Source of the DNA: Akkermansiaceae bacterium
GTDB taxonomy: Bacteria; Verrucomicrobiota; Verrucomicrobiia; Verrucomicrobiales; Akkermansiaceae
Direction: 5' to 3'
NCBI GenBank assembly: GCA_023301645.1
Contig: JALZUH010000126.1
Coordinates: 1 to 32,472 of the forward strand
DNA length: 32,472 nt
Shown here piece by piece: positions 16,836 through 25,675 of the stretch (within the stretch, counting starts at the first letter, position 1; each line of letters opens with the position of its first letter). Under the pieces are notes generated by a model, which was given only the letters and a program-made list of their open reading frames with translations, did not search any database and was not told the origin of the DNA. The translations under genes and the position numbers were made by a program.

Positions 16836-17975
16836 ATGAAAGCAATCCTCGCACTCGAAGACGGACGCACATTTGAAGGCACAGCCTTTGGACATACTGG
16901 AACCACTACCGGAGAAGTTTGTTTTAACACCTCCATGACTGGTTATCAGGAGATTATCACAGACCCATCCTATCGTGGTCAAATCGTCACGATGACCTAC
17001 CCGATGATAGGAAACTACGGGGTTAATCCAGAAGACGCCGAGTCCAGCCAGCCACACGTGCGTGGTCTTGTTATTGGTGAGCTCTCCCCCGTTGCCTCGA
17101 ATTGGAGGTCACGCCAGAGCCTTCCAGAATATTTCGCCGAGCATAAGATTATCGGTATCGAAGGTGTCGACACTCGCGCCCTCTCCAAGCACATTCGTTC
17201 TGCTGGAGCCATGCGCTCATGTATCTCTACTGAGCTATCTGCTGAAGAAGCAATCAAAGCAGCTCAAGAAGCCACTCCTATGGAAGGCTCCGACTTCGTC
17301 AAAGAAGTCTCCACCGAGAAAACTCACTTATGGGAAGGCGAATCACGCGAGTGGACACTGGTCAACCCATCCACTGGCCAGCAAGGTAACTACATTGAGC
17401 TACCAGAGGTAAAGTATAACATCGTAGCCTACGACTTCGGTATCAAGTGGGACATTCTGCGCCACCTTCGCCAAGCAGGCTTCAATGTCACTCTCGTCAA
17501 CTCACGCACATCAGCTGAGGACGTGCTAGCCATGAAGCCGGACGGAGTATTCCTCTCCAATGGCCCTGGAGACCCTGCCGCCCTCGATTACATCCACGCT
17601 GAAGTGAAGAAGCTTCTCGGTCAAACTCCTCTCTTCGGAATTTGCCTTGGTCACCAGATCCTCACACACGCATTCGGTGGTAGCACCTATAAGATGAAGT
17701 TCGGTCATCGTGGTGGTAATCAGCCCGTCAAGGACCTCCGCACTGGTAAGATCTCGATCACCGCGCAAAATCACGGCTTCGCAACTGACTCAGACTCACT
17801 TCCAGACTCTGTCGAAGTCACCCATATCAATCTCAATGACGATACTGTAGAAGGTTTCCGTCACAAAGAGCTCCCTGCATTCTCCGTGCAGTATCACCCA
17901 GAAGCAGCACCTGGCCCCAATGACGCCACTTACTTCTTTGCTGAATTTGCAGCCCTTATCGAAGCATCACGCTAA
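16836..17975 (+). CDS. carA: Carbamoyl-phosphate synthase small subunit
   Basis: Glutaminase subunit that releases ammonia from glutamine for carbamoyl phosphate, the precursor of arginine and pyrimidines. The 379 residues have the CarA N-terminal domain (LALEDGRTFEGTAFGH, NTSMTGYQEIITDPSY) and a C-terminal class I amidotransferase domain with nucleophile C270 in FGICLGHQIL and H354/E356 in VQYHPEAAPGP. The partner carB is not in the window, so the two subunits are not encoded together here. The next gene is purA, 95 bases downstream on the same strand. No Shine-Dalgarno motif lies at the right distance; a GAGG is about 20 bases upstream. Confidence 0.96.
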   Translation: MKAILALEDGRTFEGTAFGHTGTTTGEVCFNTSMTGYQEIITDPSYRGQIVTMTYPMIGNYGVNPEDAESSQPHVRGLVIGELSPVASNWRSRQSLPEYFAEHKIIGIEGVDTRALSKHIRSAGAMRSCISTELSAEEAIKAAQEATPMEGSDFVKEVSTEKTHLWEGESREWTLVNPSTGQQGNYIELPEVKYNIVAYDFGIKWDILRHLRQAGFNVTLVNSRTSAEDVLAMKPDGVFLSNGPGDPAALDYIHAEVKKLLGQTPLFGICLGHQILTHAFGGSTYKMKFGHRGGNQPVKDLRTGKISITAQNHGFATDSDSLPDSVEVTHINLNDDTVEGFRHKELPAFSVQYHPEAAPGPNDATYFFAEFAALIEASR

Positions 17976-18070
17976 TCCACCCACTCAAGGCTTATTTCCA
18001 TCCAAATCAGCCCATCTGAAGGCGCTATATAAACATCTAGCAGCCCTCACAACACATACTATTTAATCAA

Positions 18071-19339
18071 GTGAATACCATCATCTGTGGCCTCCAATGG
18101 GGCGACGAAGGCAAAGGCAAAATCGTCGACTACCTCACCGAGACCGCTGACGTCGTAGCTAGAGGGCAAGGCGGAAACAACGCCGGTCACACCGTCATCG
18201 CCAACGACATCAAATACGTCCTCCACCTCGTGCCATCTGGCATCCTCTGGGAGGGCAAAACATGTGTTATCGGAAATGGTGTAGTTATGGACCCTGTAGG
18301 ACTCTGCAAGGAAATCACCAATCTCGAAGAAGCTGGCATAGCCGTCCCAGCAGAGAAGCTACTCATCTCAGATCGCGCCCACATCGTTCTCCCCTATCAC
18401 CGTGAGCTTGATGCAGCACGTGAAGCTGCTCTTGGTAAAAACAAGATCGGCACCACCAAGCGTGGCATCGGCCCTACCTACTCTGATAAGGCAAACCGTA
18501 ATGGACTACGTCTCGCCGACCTTCTCGACGAAGCTACAGCCCGCGAGCTCATCAGTATCCGCCTAGCAGATGCGAATGAAACACTCTCCCGCCACGATCT
18601 TCCGACCTTCACCGTCGACCAAGTCTGGGAAGAAATCGCCAGCTCAGTAGAGCGACTTCGCCCACATGTTACCAATACGATCCCTGTGCTTCATGACGCA
18701 TGGAAAAGTGGTAAGACTATCCTCTTTGAAGGTGCTCAAGGTTCATTCCTCGATGTTGACTTCGGCACCTATCCGTTTGTCACCTCATCAAACACCACAT
18801 CAGGTGGCGCATGCACTGGCTCAGGACTCCCTCCAACAGCCATTGATCGTGTCATTGGTGTCTGTAAGGCATACACCACCCGTGTTGGCTCTGGCCCCTT
18901 CATCACAGAAAACGACGAGATTTCAGAATACTTCCACGCACGTGGCATGGAATTCGGCGCCACCACAGGCAGAGCACGCCGTTGCGGCTGGCTCGACATG
19001 GTTCTTATCCGCTACGCATGTATGGTCAATGGTGTTACTGATCTCGCTGTTACCATCGTCGACGGACTCGACGAGCGCGAAAGCATCAAAGTATGTGTCG
19101 CCTACGAGATCGATGGAGAGCGCCACGACTTCCCACCAGCCAATCGTGCTGCATGGGACAAAGCTCAGCCAATCTACGAAGAACTTCCAGGCTGGCAGTC
19201 CGATACGACGGCTGCACGTTCATGGGATGAACTCCCAGCCAACGCCCAAGCTTACCTCAAGCGACTCGGCGAGCTAGCTGGAGCACCGGTCTCCTATGTC
19301 GGCAACGGCCCTAATCGTGAGCAGACGATCGTCGTCTAA
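18071..19339 (+). CDS. purA: Adenylosuccinate synthetase
   Basis: GTP-dependent enzyme joining IMP and aspartate to adenylosuccinate, the first committed step from IMP to AMP. The 422 residues begin with the phosphate-binding loop GLQWGDEGKGKIVD (catalytic Asp) and NNAGHTV (catalytic His). GIGPTYSDKANRNGLR, ILFEGAQGSFLDVDFGTYPF and TTGRARRCGWLD follow in the expected order. Length is normal. The start is GTG at 18071, which places the glycine loop at the usual distance from the N terminus; no Shine-Dalgarno motif is seen. A strong terminator 44 bases after the stop closes the transcript. Confidence 0.97.
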   Translation: MNTIICGLQWGDEGKGKIVDYLTETADVVARGQGGNNAGHTVIANDIKYVLHLVPSGILWEGKTCVIGNGVVMDPVGLCKEITNLEEAGIAVPAEKLLISDRAHIVLPYHRELDAAREAALGKNKIGTTKRGIGPTYSDKANRNGLRLADLLDEATARELISIRLADANETLSRHDLPTFTVDQVWEEIASSVERLRPHVTNTIPVLHDAWKSGKTILFEGAQGSFLDVDFGTYPFVTSSNTTSGGACTGSGLPPTAIDRVIGVCKAYTTRVGSGPFITENDEISEYFHARGMEFGATTGRARRCGWLDMVLIRYACMVNGVTDLAVTIVDGLDERESIKVCVAYEIDGERHDFPPANRAAWDKAQPIYEELPGWQSDTTAARSWDELPANAQAYLKRLGELAGAPVSYVGNGPNREQTIVV

Positions 19340-19382
19340 CCATTTTAAATAACAGGCGACTGATTTCAAAAACAATCAAAAC

Positions 19383-19416
19383 AAAAAGCACTGCTCACCT
19401 AGCAGTGCTTTTTTCG
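19383..19416 (+). terminator. Intrinsic terminator after purA
   Basis: A perfect 13-base-pair stem (19383-19395 with 19401-19413) around the loop CACCT, overlapping a run of Ts that ends near 19414. This is a classic Rho-independent terminator for the plus-strand purA transcript. The A run on the left arm means it could also act on minus-strand transcripts. Confidence 0.92.
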
Positions 19417-19555
19417 TTCTTGGTATTGGCTCATCTTCCCCACTGTTAGTAAAGGCCTACTAAGATTTGAGCGCGACCTAAGGTAGTGCTTCCATAATAA
19501 GCAATACAGCCAAGGAACACCTGTAGCAGTCATTACTAAGCTAACACCTGTGCAC

Positions 19556-19601
19556 AAAAAACCCATCTCCAATCCGTTTACTAAACAGATCGGCGATGGG
19601 T
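19556..19601 (-). terminator. Intrinsic terminator after the YHS protein gene
   Basis: CCCATC (19562-19567) pairs with GATGGG (19595-19600), and an imperfect inner stem extends to the loop ACT at 19580-19582. On the minus strand the stem is followed by TTTTTT (19556-19561). It lies 27 bases after the stop of the YHS-family gene and ends that transcript. Confidence 0.82.
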
Positions 19602-19627
19602 GTTCGCTTAAAATTAAATGGAAGAAA

Positions 19628-20116
19628 TTACTTCTTCATTTCGTCTTTCATCATGGCCTCTTTCTTCATCATGGCTTCTTTCTGCATTTCAGCCCACTTA
19701 GCATCAGCAGTAGCGATCACAGCAGCTGAGTCAGCATCGAACTTGCCTTGGATCTCAGCATTTGCATTCAAGTAGATCTTACCGTCCACAACTGCGAAGA
19801 ACACAGGATCAGCAGGAGCCTTCTTACCGTGGCTTACACAATAAGCGCAGTAGCCGTCATACTGAGGAAGATACTTCTCAGGGTCCTTATCAAAAACAGC
19901 TTTTATTTCCTCACTAACAAACAGGTAAGTCTTGCCATTCACCTCTGATGAAATTGCCTTATTACCTACGTGTGCTTGACCAGCAGCAATATAACAAACT
20001 GGGCAATACCCATTAAGAGCAATCGTTTTATCCTTCATCATTTTCTCTTCTTCAGCATTCGCGTTTAATCCAAGCGCTAAAGCAGCGACAACCATTACCA
20101 TTTTAATTAATTTCAT
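19628..20116 (-). CDS. Exported YHS-family protein with two CxxC pairs and a Met-rich tail
   Basis: A 162-residue protein with a Sec signal peptide (MKLIKMVMVVAALALGLNANA, cleavage near 21). The mature part follows the YHS-type layout: GYCPVCYIAAGQA, GKTYLFVSEEIKAVF, DPEKYLPQYDGYCAYCVSHG, DPVFFAVVDGKIYLN. In related proteins the first motif is often D-P-V-A-Y and the second G-Y-C-A-Y-A-V; here both contain CxxC (CPVC and CAYC). The C terminus has a duplicated EAMMK unit followed by DEMKK, rich in Met and Lys. Cys pairs and Met clusters suggest soft-metal binding such as Cu(I) in the periplasm, but this is inference. Upstream at 20125-20151 a TTGATA and TATAAA pair with 15-base spacing is a weak promoter candidate. 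The gene has its own terminator and appears monocistronic. Confidence 0.8.
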   Translation of the reverse strand: MKLIKMVMVVAALALGLNANAEEEKMMKDKTIALNGYCPVCYIAAGQAHVGNKAISSEVNGKTYLFVSEEIKAVFDKDPEKYLPQYDGYCAYCVSHGKKAPADPVFFAVVDGKIYLNANAEIQGKFDADSAAVIATADAKWAEMQKEAMMKKEAMMKDEMKK

Positions 20117-20185
20117 ATTTTTTATTTATATTAGTGTTATAGACGTATCAACTAACAGGAACCCCGAAGTGACATAGCTAAGAGC

Positions 20186-20815
20186 GTGCAGCTAGATTAT
20201 TTATTCCACACCATTTACATTTATTGGTTATTTTGGATCTTCTCCACCTTCATCTATCACGCTATTGATCGCAGCCCCCCTTTTTTGATCCTATGTTCAT
20301 TGCCCATTTCCAGTGGCTACATCGTAGCCTCCCTCAGCCAGAGACGTATCGAGAAAGCTTATGCAACTATAGCGTTTTGGTGTATTCTCATAGGCAGCAT
20401 CCTGCCTGATATAGACATGTTCTATTTCTACCTCATTGATGGTAGGCAGACTAATCATCACCTCTACTATACTCATATCCCCATGGTCTGGGTGTTGCTA
20501 CTAGGAGGCTTATCAGTATTGCTATCCTTGCTAAAGAAAGCCAGATGGGCTCGCGCCTGTATTTATACGATGCTAGGAGTAGGTCTCCATCTGCTACTAG
20601 ACACTCCCGTTGGTGGCATAGCATGGCTCTACCCATTCGATAGAGGTTTGCTGAACTTTATCGACGTTCCTGCTACCCAGTCATGGTGGGTGCTGAGTTT
20701 CGTGCTACACTGGACCTTTATGGTCGAGCTCATCATATGTGCTGTAGCACTTTACTTATGGATTAATAATCGCCGACGCTCGCGAGGCGGTGCCAGATCA
20801 GGTAATAATAACTAA
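20186..20815 (+). CDS. YdjM/YbcI-like membrane-bound putative metal-dependent hydrolase
   Basis: Polytopic membrane protein of 209 residues with about five hydrophobic segments. Signature polar residues of the DUF457/YdjM family are in place: SILPDID (P74-D77), N90-H91-H92 and T96-H97 in NHHLYYTHIPM, and H135 with D139 in GLHLLLDTPVGG. These His and Asp residues suggest a metal site at the membrane; activity is assumed, not shown, in this family. The tail is basic (NNRRRSRGGARSG). The start is uncertain: GTG at 20186 is the only usual initiator between the preceding in-frame stop (20053) and the first membrane segment, and it has no Shine-Dalgarno motif. The neighbours give no functional hint. 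Confidence 0.75.
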   Translation: MQLDYLFHTIYIYWLFWIFSTFIYHAIDRSPPFLILCSLPISSGYIVASLSQRRIEKAYATIAFWCILIGSILPDIDMFYFYLIDGRQTNHHLYYTHIPMVWVLLLGGLSVLLSLLKKARWARACIYTMLGVGLHLLLDTPVGGIAWLYPFDRGLLNFIDVPATQSWWVLSFVLHWTFMVELIICAVALYLWINNRRRSRGGARSGNNN

Positions 20816-21071
20816 CGCGCACTGCTTGTCTTCATCCGTTCTGAGGCTGAGGCGTTCGAGGAATTATTTGTGACAAAAGTTCCTCCCTGGCTTTCCTTAT
20901 AAAGGATATGATGTTTTTTTAATATTGCCTTTCGAATTGTTAGTAGCGCTTATATAAAGCACTTGCTTACAATGTGTTGTGAGGTTTTAACCGCTTCACA
21001 ATTACCCTTGGGCTTGTTTGCATCATCTCTTTTTCAACACTCTTCACACCTCTATTACCTTTTATTAATCT

Positions 21072-21764
21072 ATGATGGATATTCCCTTTATGATCATTTC
21101 CGGTCTCGCAATGCTCGCGAGTCGATGGGTTGGCGGCCGCTTGCAGAAGCGCTTCGCTGAGTTTTCCCAGCTACCTATTGCTATGAGTGGGCGCGAGGTT
21201 GCTGAGAAGATGTTGGCAGATCGTAATATATCCGATGTCTCAGTCATTTCTACAGGCGGTCAGCTAACTGACCATTATAACCCTAGAGATAAAACGGTAA
21301 ATCTAAGCTCTGTGGTCTACGAACAGCGCAATATCGCAGCGGCTGCCGTAGCTGCTCATGAGGTGGGTCATGCCGTGCAGCATGCGACTTCCTACCCCTT
21401 TCTGACCATGCGCTCAAAGCTTGTTCCTATGGTCAATATCAGCTCGAAGCTCTCTCGCTGGATCATCATGGCAGGCGTTGCTCTTGCCGCTACTGGAAAC
21501 TATTACGTATTTATGATCGGGATCGCCCTATTTGCGATGACGACTTTATTTACCGTAGTGACCCTTCCGGTTGAGTTCAATGCGAGCAGCCGCGCATTAA
21601 CTTGGCTCGAAGAAACTGGCATATCTGAGCAGTATCAGGGACAGGCCAAAAACGCCCTCTTCTGGGCAGCGATGACTTACACTGTAGCAGCTATTGCTTC
21701 TCTCGGACAGTTGCTCTACTTCATCAGGCGCTTTCTAGCCATGAAGAATCGCCGCAGAATGTAA
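21072..21764 (+). CDS. YugP-like membrane zinc metallopeptidase
   Basis: A 230-residue membrane protein of the neutral zinc metallopeptidase family (Zn_peptidase_2). The zinc motif HEVGHAVQH is at 96-104, with H96, H100 and catalytic E97; a third ligand may be E168 in LPVEFNASSRA. There is a hydrophobic N-terminal anchor (about 4-18), two membrane segments at about 128-164, and one near the C terminus. NPRDKTVNLSS before the HExxH is typical of the family. The substrate is unknown; a membrane protein quality-control role is only a guess. A second start, M2 at 21075, is possible. It sits alone on the plus strand. Confidence 0.9.
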   Translation: MMDIPFMIISGLAMLASRWVGGRLQKRFAEFSQLPIAMSGREVAEKMLADRNISDVSVISTGGQLTDHYNPRDKTVNLSSVVYEQRNIAAAAVAAHEVGHAVQHATSYPFLTMRSKLVPMVNISSKLSRWIIMAGVALAATGNYYVFMIGIALFAMTTLFTVVTLPVEFNASSRALTWLEETGISEQYQGQAKNALFWAAMTYTVAAIASLGQLLYFIRRFLAMKNRRRM

Positions 21765-21786
21765 GGTCAGCATACTCGCTTGTGCT

Positions 21787-21807
21787 ATGACCTCTTTGAG
21801 AGGTCAT
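21787..21807 (+). other. Short perfect hairpin after the zinc peptidase gene
   Basis: ATGACCTCT and AGAGGTCAT pair perfectly over 9 bases with a TTG loop, 23 bases after the peptidase stop. No T run follows on either strand, so it is a doubtful terminator, perhaps only a transcript-end structure. Confidence 0.35.
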
Positions 21808-21987
21808 GCTGGGCGTTTGGGTGCTTTCCCTGTCTTTGGGCCTTCTTTACTACGGAGCGTTCTATCGTGCTCCTCAACTCCATAAGAAACCGTGACGCCC
21901 CAAGTTAATTCTGCAGCACCTATGGCAGCCACTAACTGGGTATTGTGCTTATGTAGCTCACGCTAGTGGGTGAGGTGTGAATCACCT

Positions 21988-22518
21988 TTAGTAATAAGGC
22001 TTGAGCAGGAAGTAGCAAATGGGGCCAGTGGCAGCTACGTAGAGCCAGAGTGGAAATACCCATCGTGCCATTTTTCGATGCCTTACTAGGTGATTAGTAT
22101 AGCCTAGTGATAGGGTGGTGAGAATAAATGGCAGGCTCACAGCGGCGAGCACGATGTGACTGAGTAGCAAAGATAGATAAACTGTCTTGGCTGTTCCCTC
22201 TCCTCCGAATCGAACTTCCTCTTGGGTGCCGTGGTAGAGGACGTAGCTGAGCAGGAAGATCGTCGAGAAGACGACGGCGACTCCGATAAAGCGCTTGTGC
22301 AGTGTGATATTGCCTTTTCTCACAGCAGATACTGCGATGATGAGGCTAATGGCTACAATGCTGTTACAAAGGGCGTGTAGTGGTGGGAGCATCGGCAGCT
22401 GCATGCCGATATCGACCTTGTATTGGCGCATTCCTCCGACGAGAGCTAGCACAACGAGCGTGATCACCCATGAGGCGATGATGAGCTTCTTAAGCTTCTT
22501 TTTATCAGGCTGGCTCAT
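21988..22518 (-). CDS. DUF420 family membrane protein
   Basis: A 176-residue protein with five likely membrane helices (about 11-30, 48-66, 77-95, 113-135, 150-172). Conserved histidines at or near helix ends (H48, H74, H96, H121, H147) match DUF420, a family often encoded with heme-copper oxidase and SCO genes and thought to help build cytochrome oxidase. It is the third gene of a minus-strand unit, 12 bases after the SCO-type gene, which supports a role in copper or oxidase assembly. No oxidase subunit gene is in the window, so the target is unknown. Confidence 0.87.
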   Translation of the reverse strand: MSQPDKKKLKKLIIASWVITLVVLALVGGMRQYKVDIGMQLPMLPPLHALCNSIVAISLIIAVSAVRKGNITLHKRFIGVAVVFSTIFLLSYVLYHGTQEEVRFGGEGTAKTVYLSLLLSHIVLAAVSLPFILTTLSLGYTNHLVRHRKMARWVFPLWLYVAATGPICYFLLKPYY

Positions 22519-22530
22519 TACTACGATTGA

Positions 22531-23229
22531 TTACTGAGTTTTGAGGAGTGTTTCTACAGTGAAGTGTAGTTTGTTTTCTTCACCTGTATAGAAGGCGTCG
22601 CCTTTGGCTTTCGCGTTGAATAGGTCGTGGCGCTTTACCATGCCGAGATCACGGTTGAAGATGGCAATCGACATGTCGTGTTCGTAGGTGCCGAGGCGAG
22701 CTGCCTCTTCGGGATTTTCACGCTTCACGATGGTTTGGTATTTGATGACGTCGATCATGTATCGCTTCATCGGCTCAGGATCTCCGGTGAGAAATAGCCA
22801 GTCTGATGTGTCTGCATCAAGTGCATTGGCGTAGGTTTTGAGCTGCTTGGTGCTGTCGTTTTCGGGGTCGACGGTGACGCAGACGACCATGAAGTCAGGA
22901 TCGGCTTTGAACTTTTCGTAGAGGGCCTTTAGTCCTTGGTCATTACGCTCTGCACACATCGGGCAGAAGGCGTAGAATTGGGCAAATGCCCAGACTTTAC
23001 CTTTGAGGTCAGAAATTCTGACTTCTTCGCCGTCTTGGTTGGTGAAGAGGAAGTCTTCTTCGAGCTGAAGCACAGCTTCGAAGTTGGCTTCTTTTTGATA
23101 TTGTGGGGTATCTTTGATCTCAGCTAGCTCATGGTTTTTGCCACGAATGGCAAAGGCGATAAACATGATGAGGGCTGATACCACGATCACAGTGGCGTAG
23201 ATAGTTATTATTTTCTTCGTATCACTCAT
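22531..23229 (-). CDS. SCO1/SenC-like thioredoxin-fold protein
   Basis: A membrane-anchored protein of 232 residues: one N-terminal helix (about 8-28), then a thioredoxin-fold domain outside the cytoplasm. FYAFCPMCAERN (C89, C92) occupies the SCO metal/thiol site and H174 in TYEHDMSIAIFNRD matches the SCO histidine ligand. The cysteines are spaced CxxC, not the CxxxC usual in SCO copper chaperones, so the protein may act more as a thiol-disulfide reductase. D121-P122 in VCVTVDPENDS is typical of the SCO fold. It lies between the SCO-like paralogue (60-base gap) and DUF420 (12-base gap), probably one operon. Confidence 0.87.
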   Translation of the reverse strand: MSDTKKIITIYATVIVVSALIMFIAFAIRGKNHELAEIKDTPQYQKEANFEAVLQLEEDFLFTNQDGEEVRISDLKGKVWAFAQFYAFCPMCAERNDQGLKALYEKFKADPDFMVVCVTVDPENDSTKQLKTYANALDADTSDWLFLTGDPEPMKRYMIDVIKYQTIVKRENPEEAARLGTYEHDMSIAIFNRDLGMVKRHDLFNAKAKGDAFYTGEENKLHFTVETLLKTQ

Positions 23230-23289
23230 GAGTAGTTATGTGGTTGAGTTGGTGGGGCAGCTTTAATGTCTCTTGCTATCGGCTGCTGA

Positions 23290-24087
23290 TTACATGCTAG
23301 CGTCCTGCTTCGGCTGCTCTTTCTTACCTGTGCTGACTTCGGCTAAGACGTAAGAGGTGTTTTTATGCAGTGTGTTTTTAAGGTTTTTTACGGCATTGAT
23401 ATAACGATCAAAACCTTCTTCATCTGCTAGCTCAGGATTTGCAGCGAGGTCTTTGACAGCTTGCTGATGGCTCAGGTGGGCTTCGCGGAAGTCGTAGCGC
23501 TGGCGTAGGTGCATGCCCTGGTCGATGAGGGCTATCTGTGATGGGAACTTCCACTTACCAGCAGGATCACCTTCGGGGCGTGCTGATACGATGCCTAGTC
23601 TGAGCTGATCTTTGATGTATCCGCGTTGTTTTTCGGTTTCACCAGTGGTCAGCACGATGATTTTTTCGGTGTTAATACCGAGTTCTTCGACTGCTTTGGC
23701 GAGCTGCTCAGGGCCTACTCCGAGGTCGACACCTTCTGTGGAGATGAGTGCTAGTCCAACTTGGTCGTTTTCGCGGTAGTGCTCTGCTAGCTCTTTGATC
23801 ATGTCCAGCGCGTGCTTATTCTCACCTGGCTGACTGACACATATAGGGGCCACGAACCATACTTTATTTTCAAATACTGAGAGGCTGGTGACTCTACCCT
23901 CATGGTTCTTAGCTCCTAAGTTTTTAGATAGACGTGCTGAAATGGGCGGTCTTTCTTGATCCATATTGGATTCATGTCTCTTATAGGCCGATAAAACAAT
24001 GATAGCTCCGATAATCATTATTGCGATGAGTGCAAAGATTGTTTTGCGGATTTCAGCGGGATTTCTCTCTCTAGGTTCTAGATCCAT
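23290..24087 (-). CDS. SCO-like membrane-anchored protein lacking the CxxxC motif
   Basis: A 265-residue protein with a cytoplasmic N-terminal tail (1-14), one membrane helix (about 15-34) and an exported domain. The order of strands resembles the neighbouring SCO protein: NKVWFVAPICVSQPG, then LALISTEGVDLG, a long helix, FPSQIALIDQGMHLRQRYDF. Only one cysteine (C83) is present at the place of the SCO cysteine pair, and the His before the IALID strand is missing. It is therefore unlikely to hold copper in the SCO way or to form an active-site disulfide alone. It is the first gene of the unit with the CxxC SCO protein and DUF420, so a partner or scaffold role is plausible. Without the neighbours I would call it hypothetical. 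Confidence 0.75.
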   Translation of the reverse strand: MDLEPRERNPAEIRKTIFALIAIMIIGAIIVLSAYKRHESNMDQERPPISARLSKNLGAKNHEGRVTSLSVFENKVWFVAPICVSQPGENKHALDMIKELAEHYRENDQVGLALISTEGVDLGVGPEQLAKAVEELGINTEKIIVLTTGETEKQRGYIKDQLRLGIVSARPEGDPAGKWKFPSQIALIDQGMHLRQRYDFREAHLSHQQAVKDLAANPELADEEGFDRYINAVKNLKNTLHKNTSYVLAEVSTGKKEQPKQDASM

Positions 24088-24183
24088 ATCGTTAGGTTAG
24101 GGCAAAAGGTTCAAACAGGGCAAAAATACTGTAAGGCTACTGGGCTGTAGATACGCTTGTTTAGCGAAAATGCAAGCCCCCGA

Positions 24184-25590
24184 TCAGAGAATGACTTCTT
24201 CGTTTTTGTAGGTTCCTCCAGCGATCCACTTGGTCTCTCCAGATTCATTAATAAAGGTGACCTCTCCAACTATTTTGACACCATCGGTGAATCTCACTGG
24301 GCCGCGAAGTGTCAGTTTCTGAGCACTCAGTAGTGAGGGCATGCCAATTCCCTGCAGGCTATCTACAAACTTGTATTCGGCACTGAGGTCAATAACCGGT
24401 GGCTTACCTTCGCGTGATGCTACGAGTGCTATTCTACCATCTGGTGTGTGTGCGTAGGCATCGGATCGGAGGGCGAAGAGGTCGGAGGTCGTCTTTACTG
24501 GCGTGAAGCGTGAGCGTGGCACGCATATAGCTTGTGAACCATTAAAAGACTCGATGGCTGCCCCCATAGCTGTTTCTAGCTGGAAGACTACAGGTGATTC
24601 CTTGTCCCTTGGGTCTACGGTCTTTTGGTTTTTAATCAACGGCAGCGGCACAATCCCGCCTTCTTTCTCAAGTAGCTCTTTGAGATGATCGAGCCTTATC
24701 CAGAGGCTATTGGTATTGAAGAACTGGTGCAGCTTGATGTTTTGGAAGCTGGCCATATCAGATTCGGCTGTCTGCGCGACTTCACGTAGTAGTAGCTGCT
24801 GATCAGTTTTCCTCAGTGCGAGGTGTCCACCCTTTTTATCGGCTGCAGTGCGGCGTGTTACTTCCATGAGGAAGGGTGCTCCGCTTTCTGCGAAGTGCCT
24901 GAGTATACCAGCATGGAGCACGGCACCTAGGTTGTCTGAGTTAGATACAAATGCGTATTTCACACCACCGTCAATGAGTGCGTCTAGCCAACCACTTCCA
25001 AGGAGTGCTGCGTAGAGATCTCCGTGACCTGGCGGGCACCATTCTTGAGCTGGGTTTTTCTCCCACAATACAGGTGCAAGTGTCTCTACGTCGACCTTGG
25101 GGACTTGGTTCTGCATGAGCTCGATATAGCCAGCTCCTGAGAGCTCTTCCCTCTCATAGGTCTCCATATACTCAAGGGTGTCCTCAGAAGTGTTATAGCT
25201 GTTCATCAGCAGGAACCTCACTTTTGCCTGGGTCGACTCACGGAGGTGGATGATTTGCCTCGCAATGATATCAAGGAAGTTGGCATCATCTCTGACAGGC
25301 AGCAGTGTTTTTGACTTCTTGAGTCCCATACTTGTGCCCAAGCCGCCGTTTAGTTTAATAACAACAGTTTTAGCCAAGAGCGACGGGTCGAAGTCTTGAT
25401 CATCGGCGGATAGGTCAGGGATCACTGGTATATCCTCACATGGAATGATGCTCTCCTCTGAGATCATGCCTGTTTCATTACGTGCTAGAGCTTCATAGTT
25501 ATGTCGGAATGACGCAATAGCCTCAGCACTGACACCAGCGTTGATCATCTTTTCCTGAAAGAGGGGGAAGTTATTCAAGTCATTCATCAT
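24184..25590 (-). CDS. UTP-glucose-1-phosphate uridylyltransferase, eukaryotic-type (UDPGP family)
   Basis: Makes UDP-glucose from UTP and glucose 1-phosphate. The sequence belongs to the UGP2-like UDPGP family, not bacterial GalU: VIKLNGGLGTSMGLKKSKTLLPV (nucleotide-binding loop), LLMNSYNTSEDT, WCPPGHGDLYAALL and YAFVSNSDNLGAVL are diagnostic. A C-terminal left-handed beta-helix-like region ends the protein (LTLRGPVRFTDGVKIVGEV). The frame is open upstream to 25788, but those codons give an unconserved basic peptide crossing an inverted repeat. The ATG pair at 25590/25587 (MMNDLNNFPLFQEKM) begins at the family N terminus and gives about 468 residues, the normal length. It is divergent from dnaX. 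The SCO unit follows after 96 bases and is probably separate. Confidence 0.93.
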   Translation of the reverse strand: MMNDLNNFPLFQEKMINAGVSAEAIASFRHNYEALARNETGMISEESIIPCEDIPVIPDLSADDQDFDPSLLAKTVVIKLNGGLGTSMGLKKSKTLLPVRDDANFLDIIARQIIHLRESTQAKVRFLLMNSYNTSEDTLEYMETYEREELSGAGYIELMQNQVPKVDVETLAPVLWEKNPAQEWCPPGHGDLYAALLGSGWLDALIDGGVKYAFVSNSDNLGAVLHAGILRHFAESGAPFLMEVTRRTAADKKGGHLALRKTDQQLLLREVAQTAESDMASFQNIKLHQFFNTNSLWIRLDHLKELLEKEGGIVPLPLIKNQKTVDPRDKESPVVFQLETAMGAAIESFNGSQAICVPRSRFTPVKTTSDLFALRSDAYAHTPDGRIALVASREGKPPVIDLSAEYKFVDSLQGIGMPSLLSAQKLTLRGPVRFTDGVKIVGEVTFINESGETKWIAGGTYKNEEVIL

Positions 25591-25675
25591 TGGCGTATTG
25601 TGAGATTCATATCCTACGAAATCCACCTCCGAATAACGACAACACTGCGAATGATCAACCCTCAATTTAGAAATA

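Noticed and set aside
18666..19277. 203-codon plus-strand frame inside purA
   Set aside because: Out-of-frame shadow with Ser/His/Pro-rich composition; purA is intact and well conserved in the main frame.
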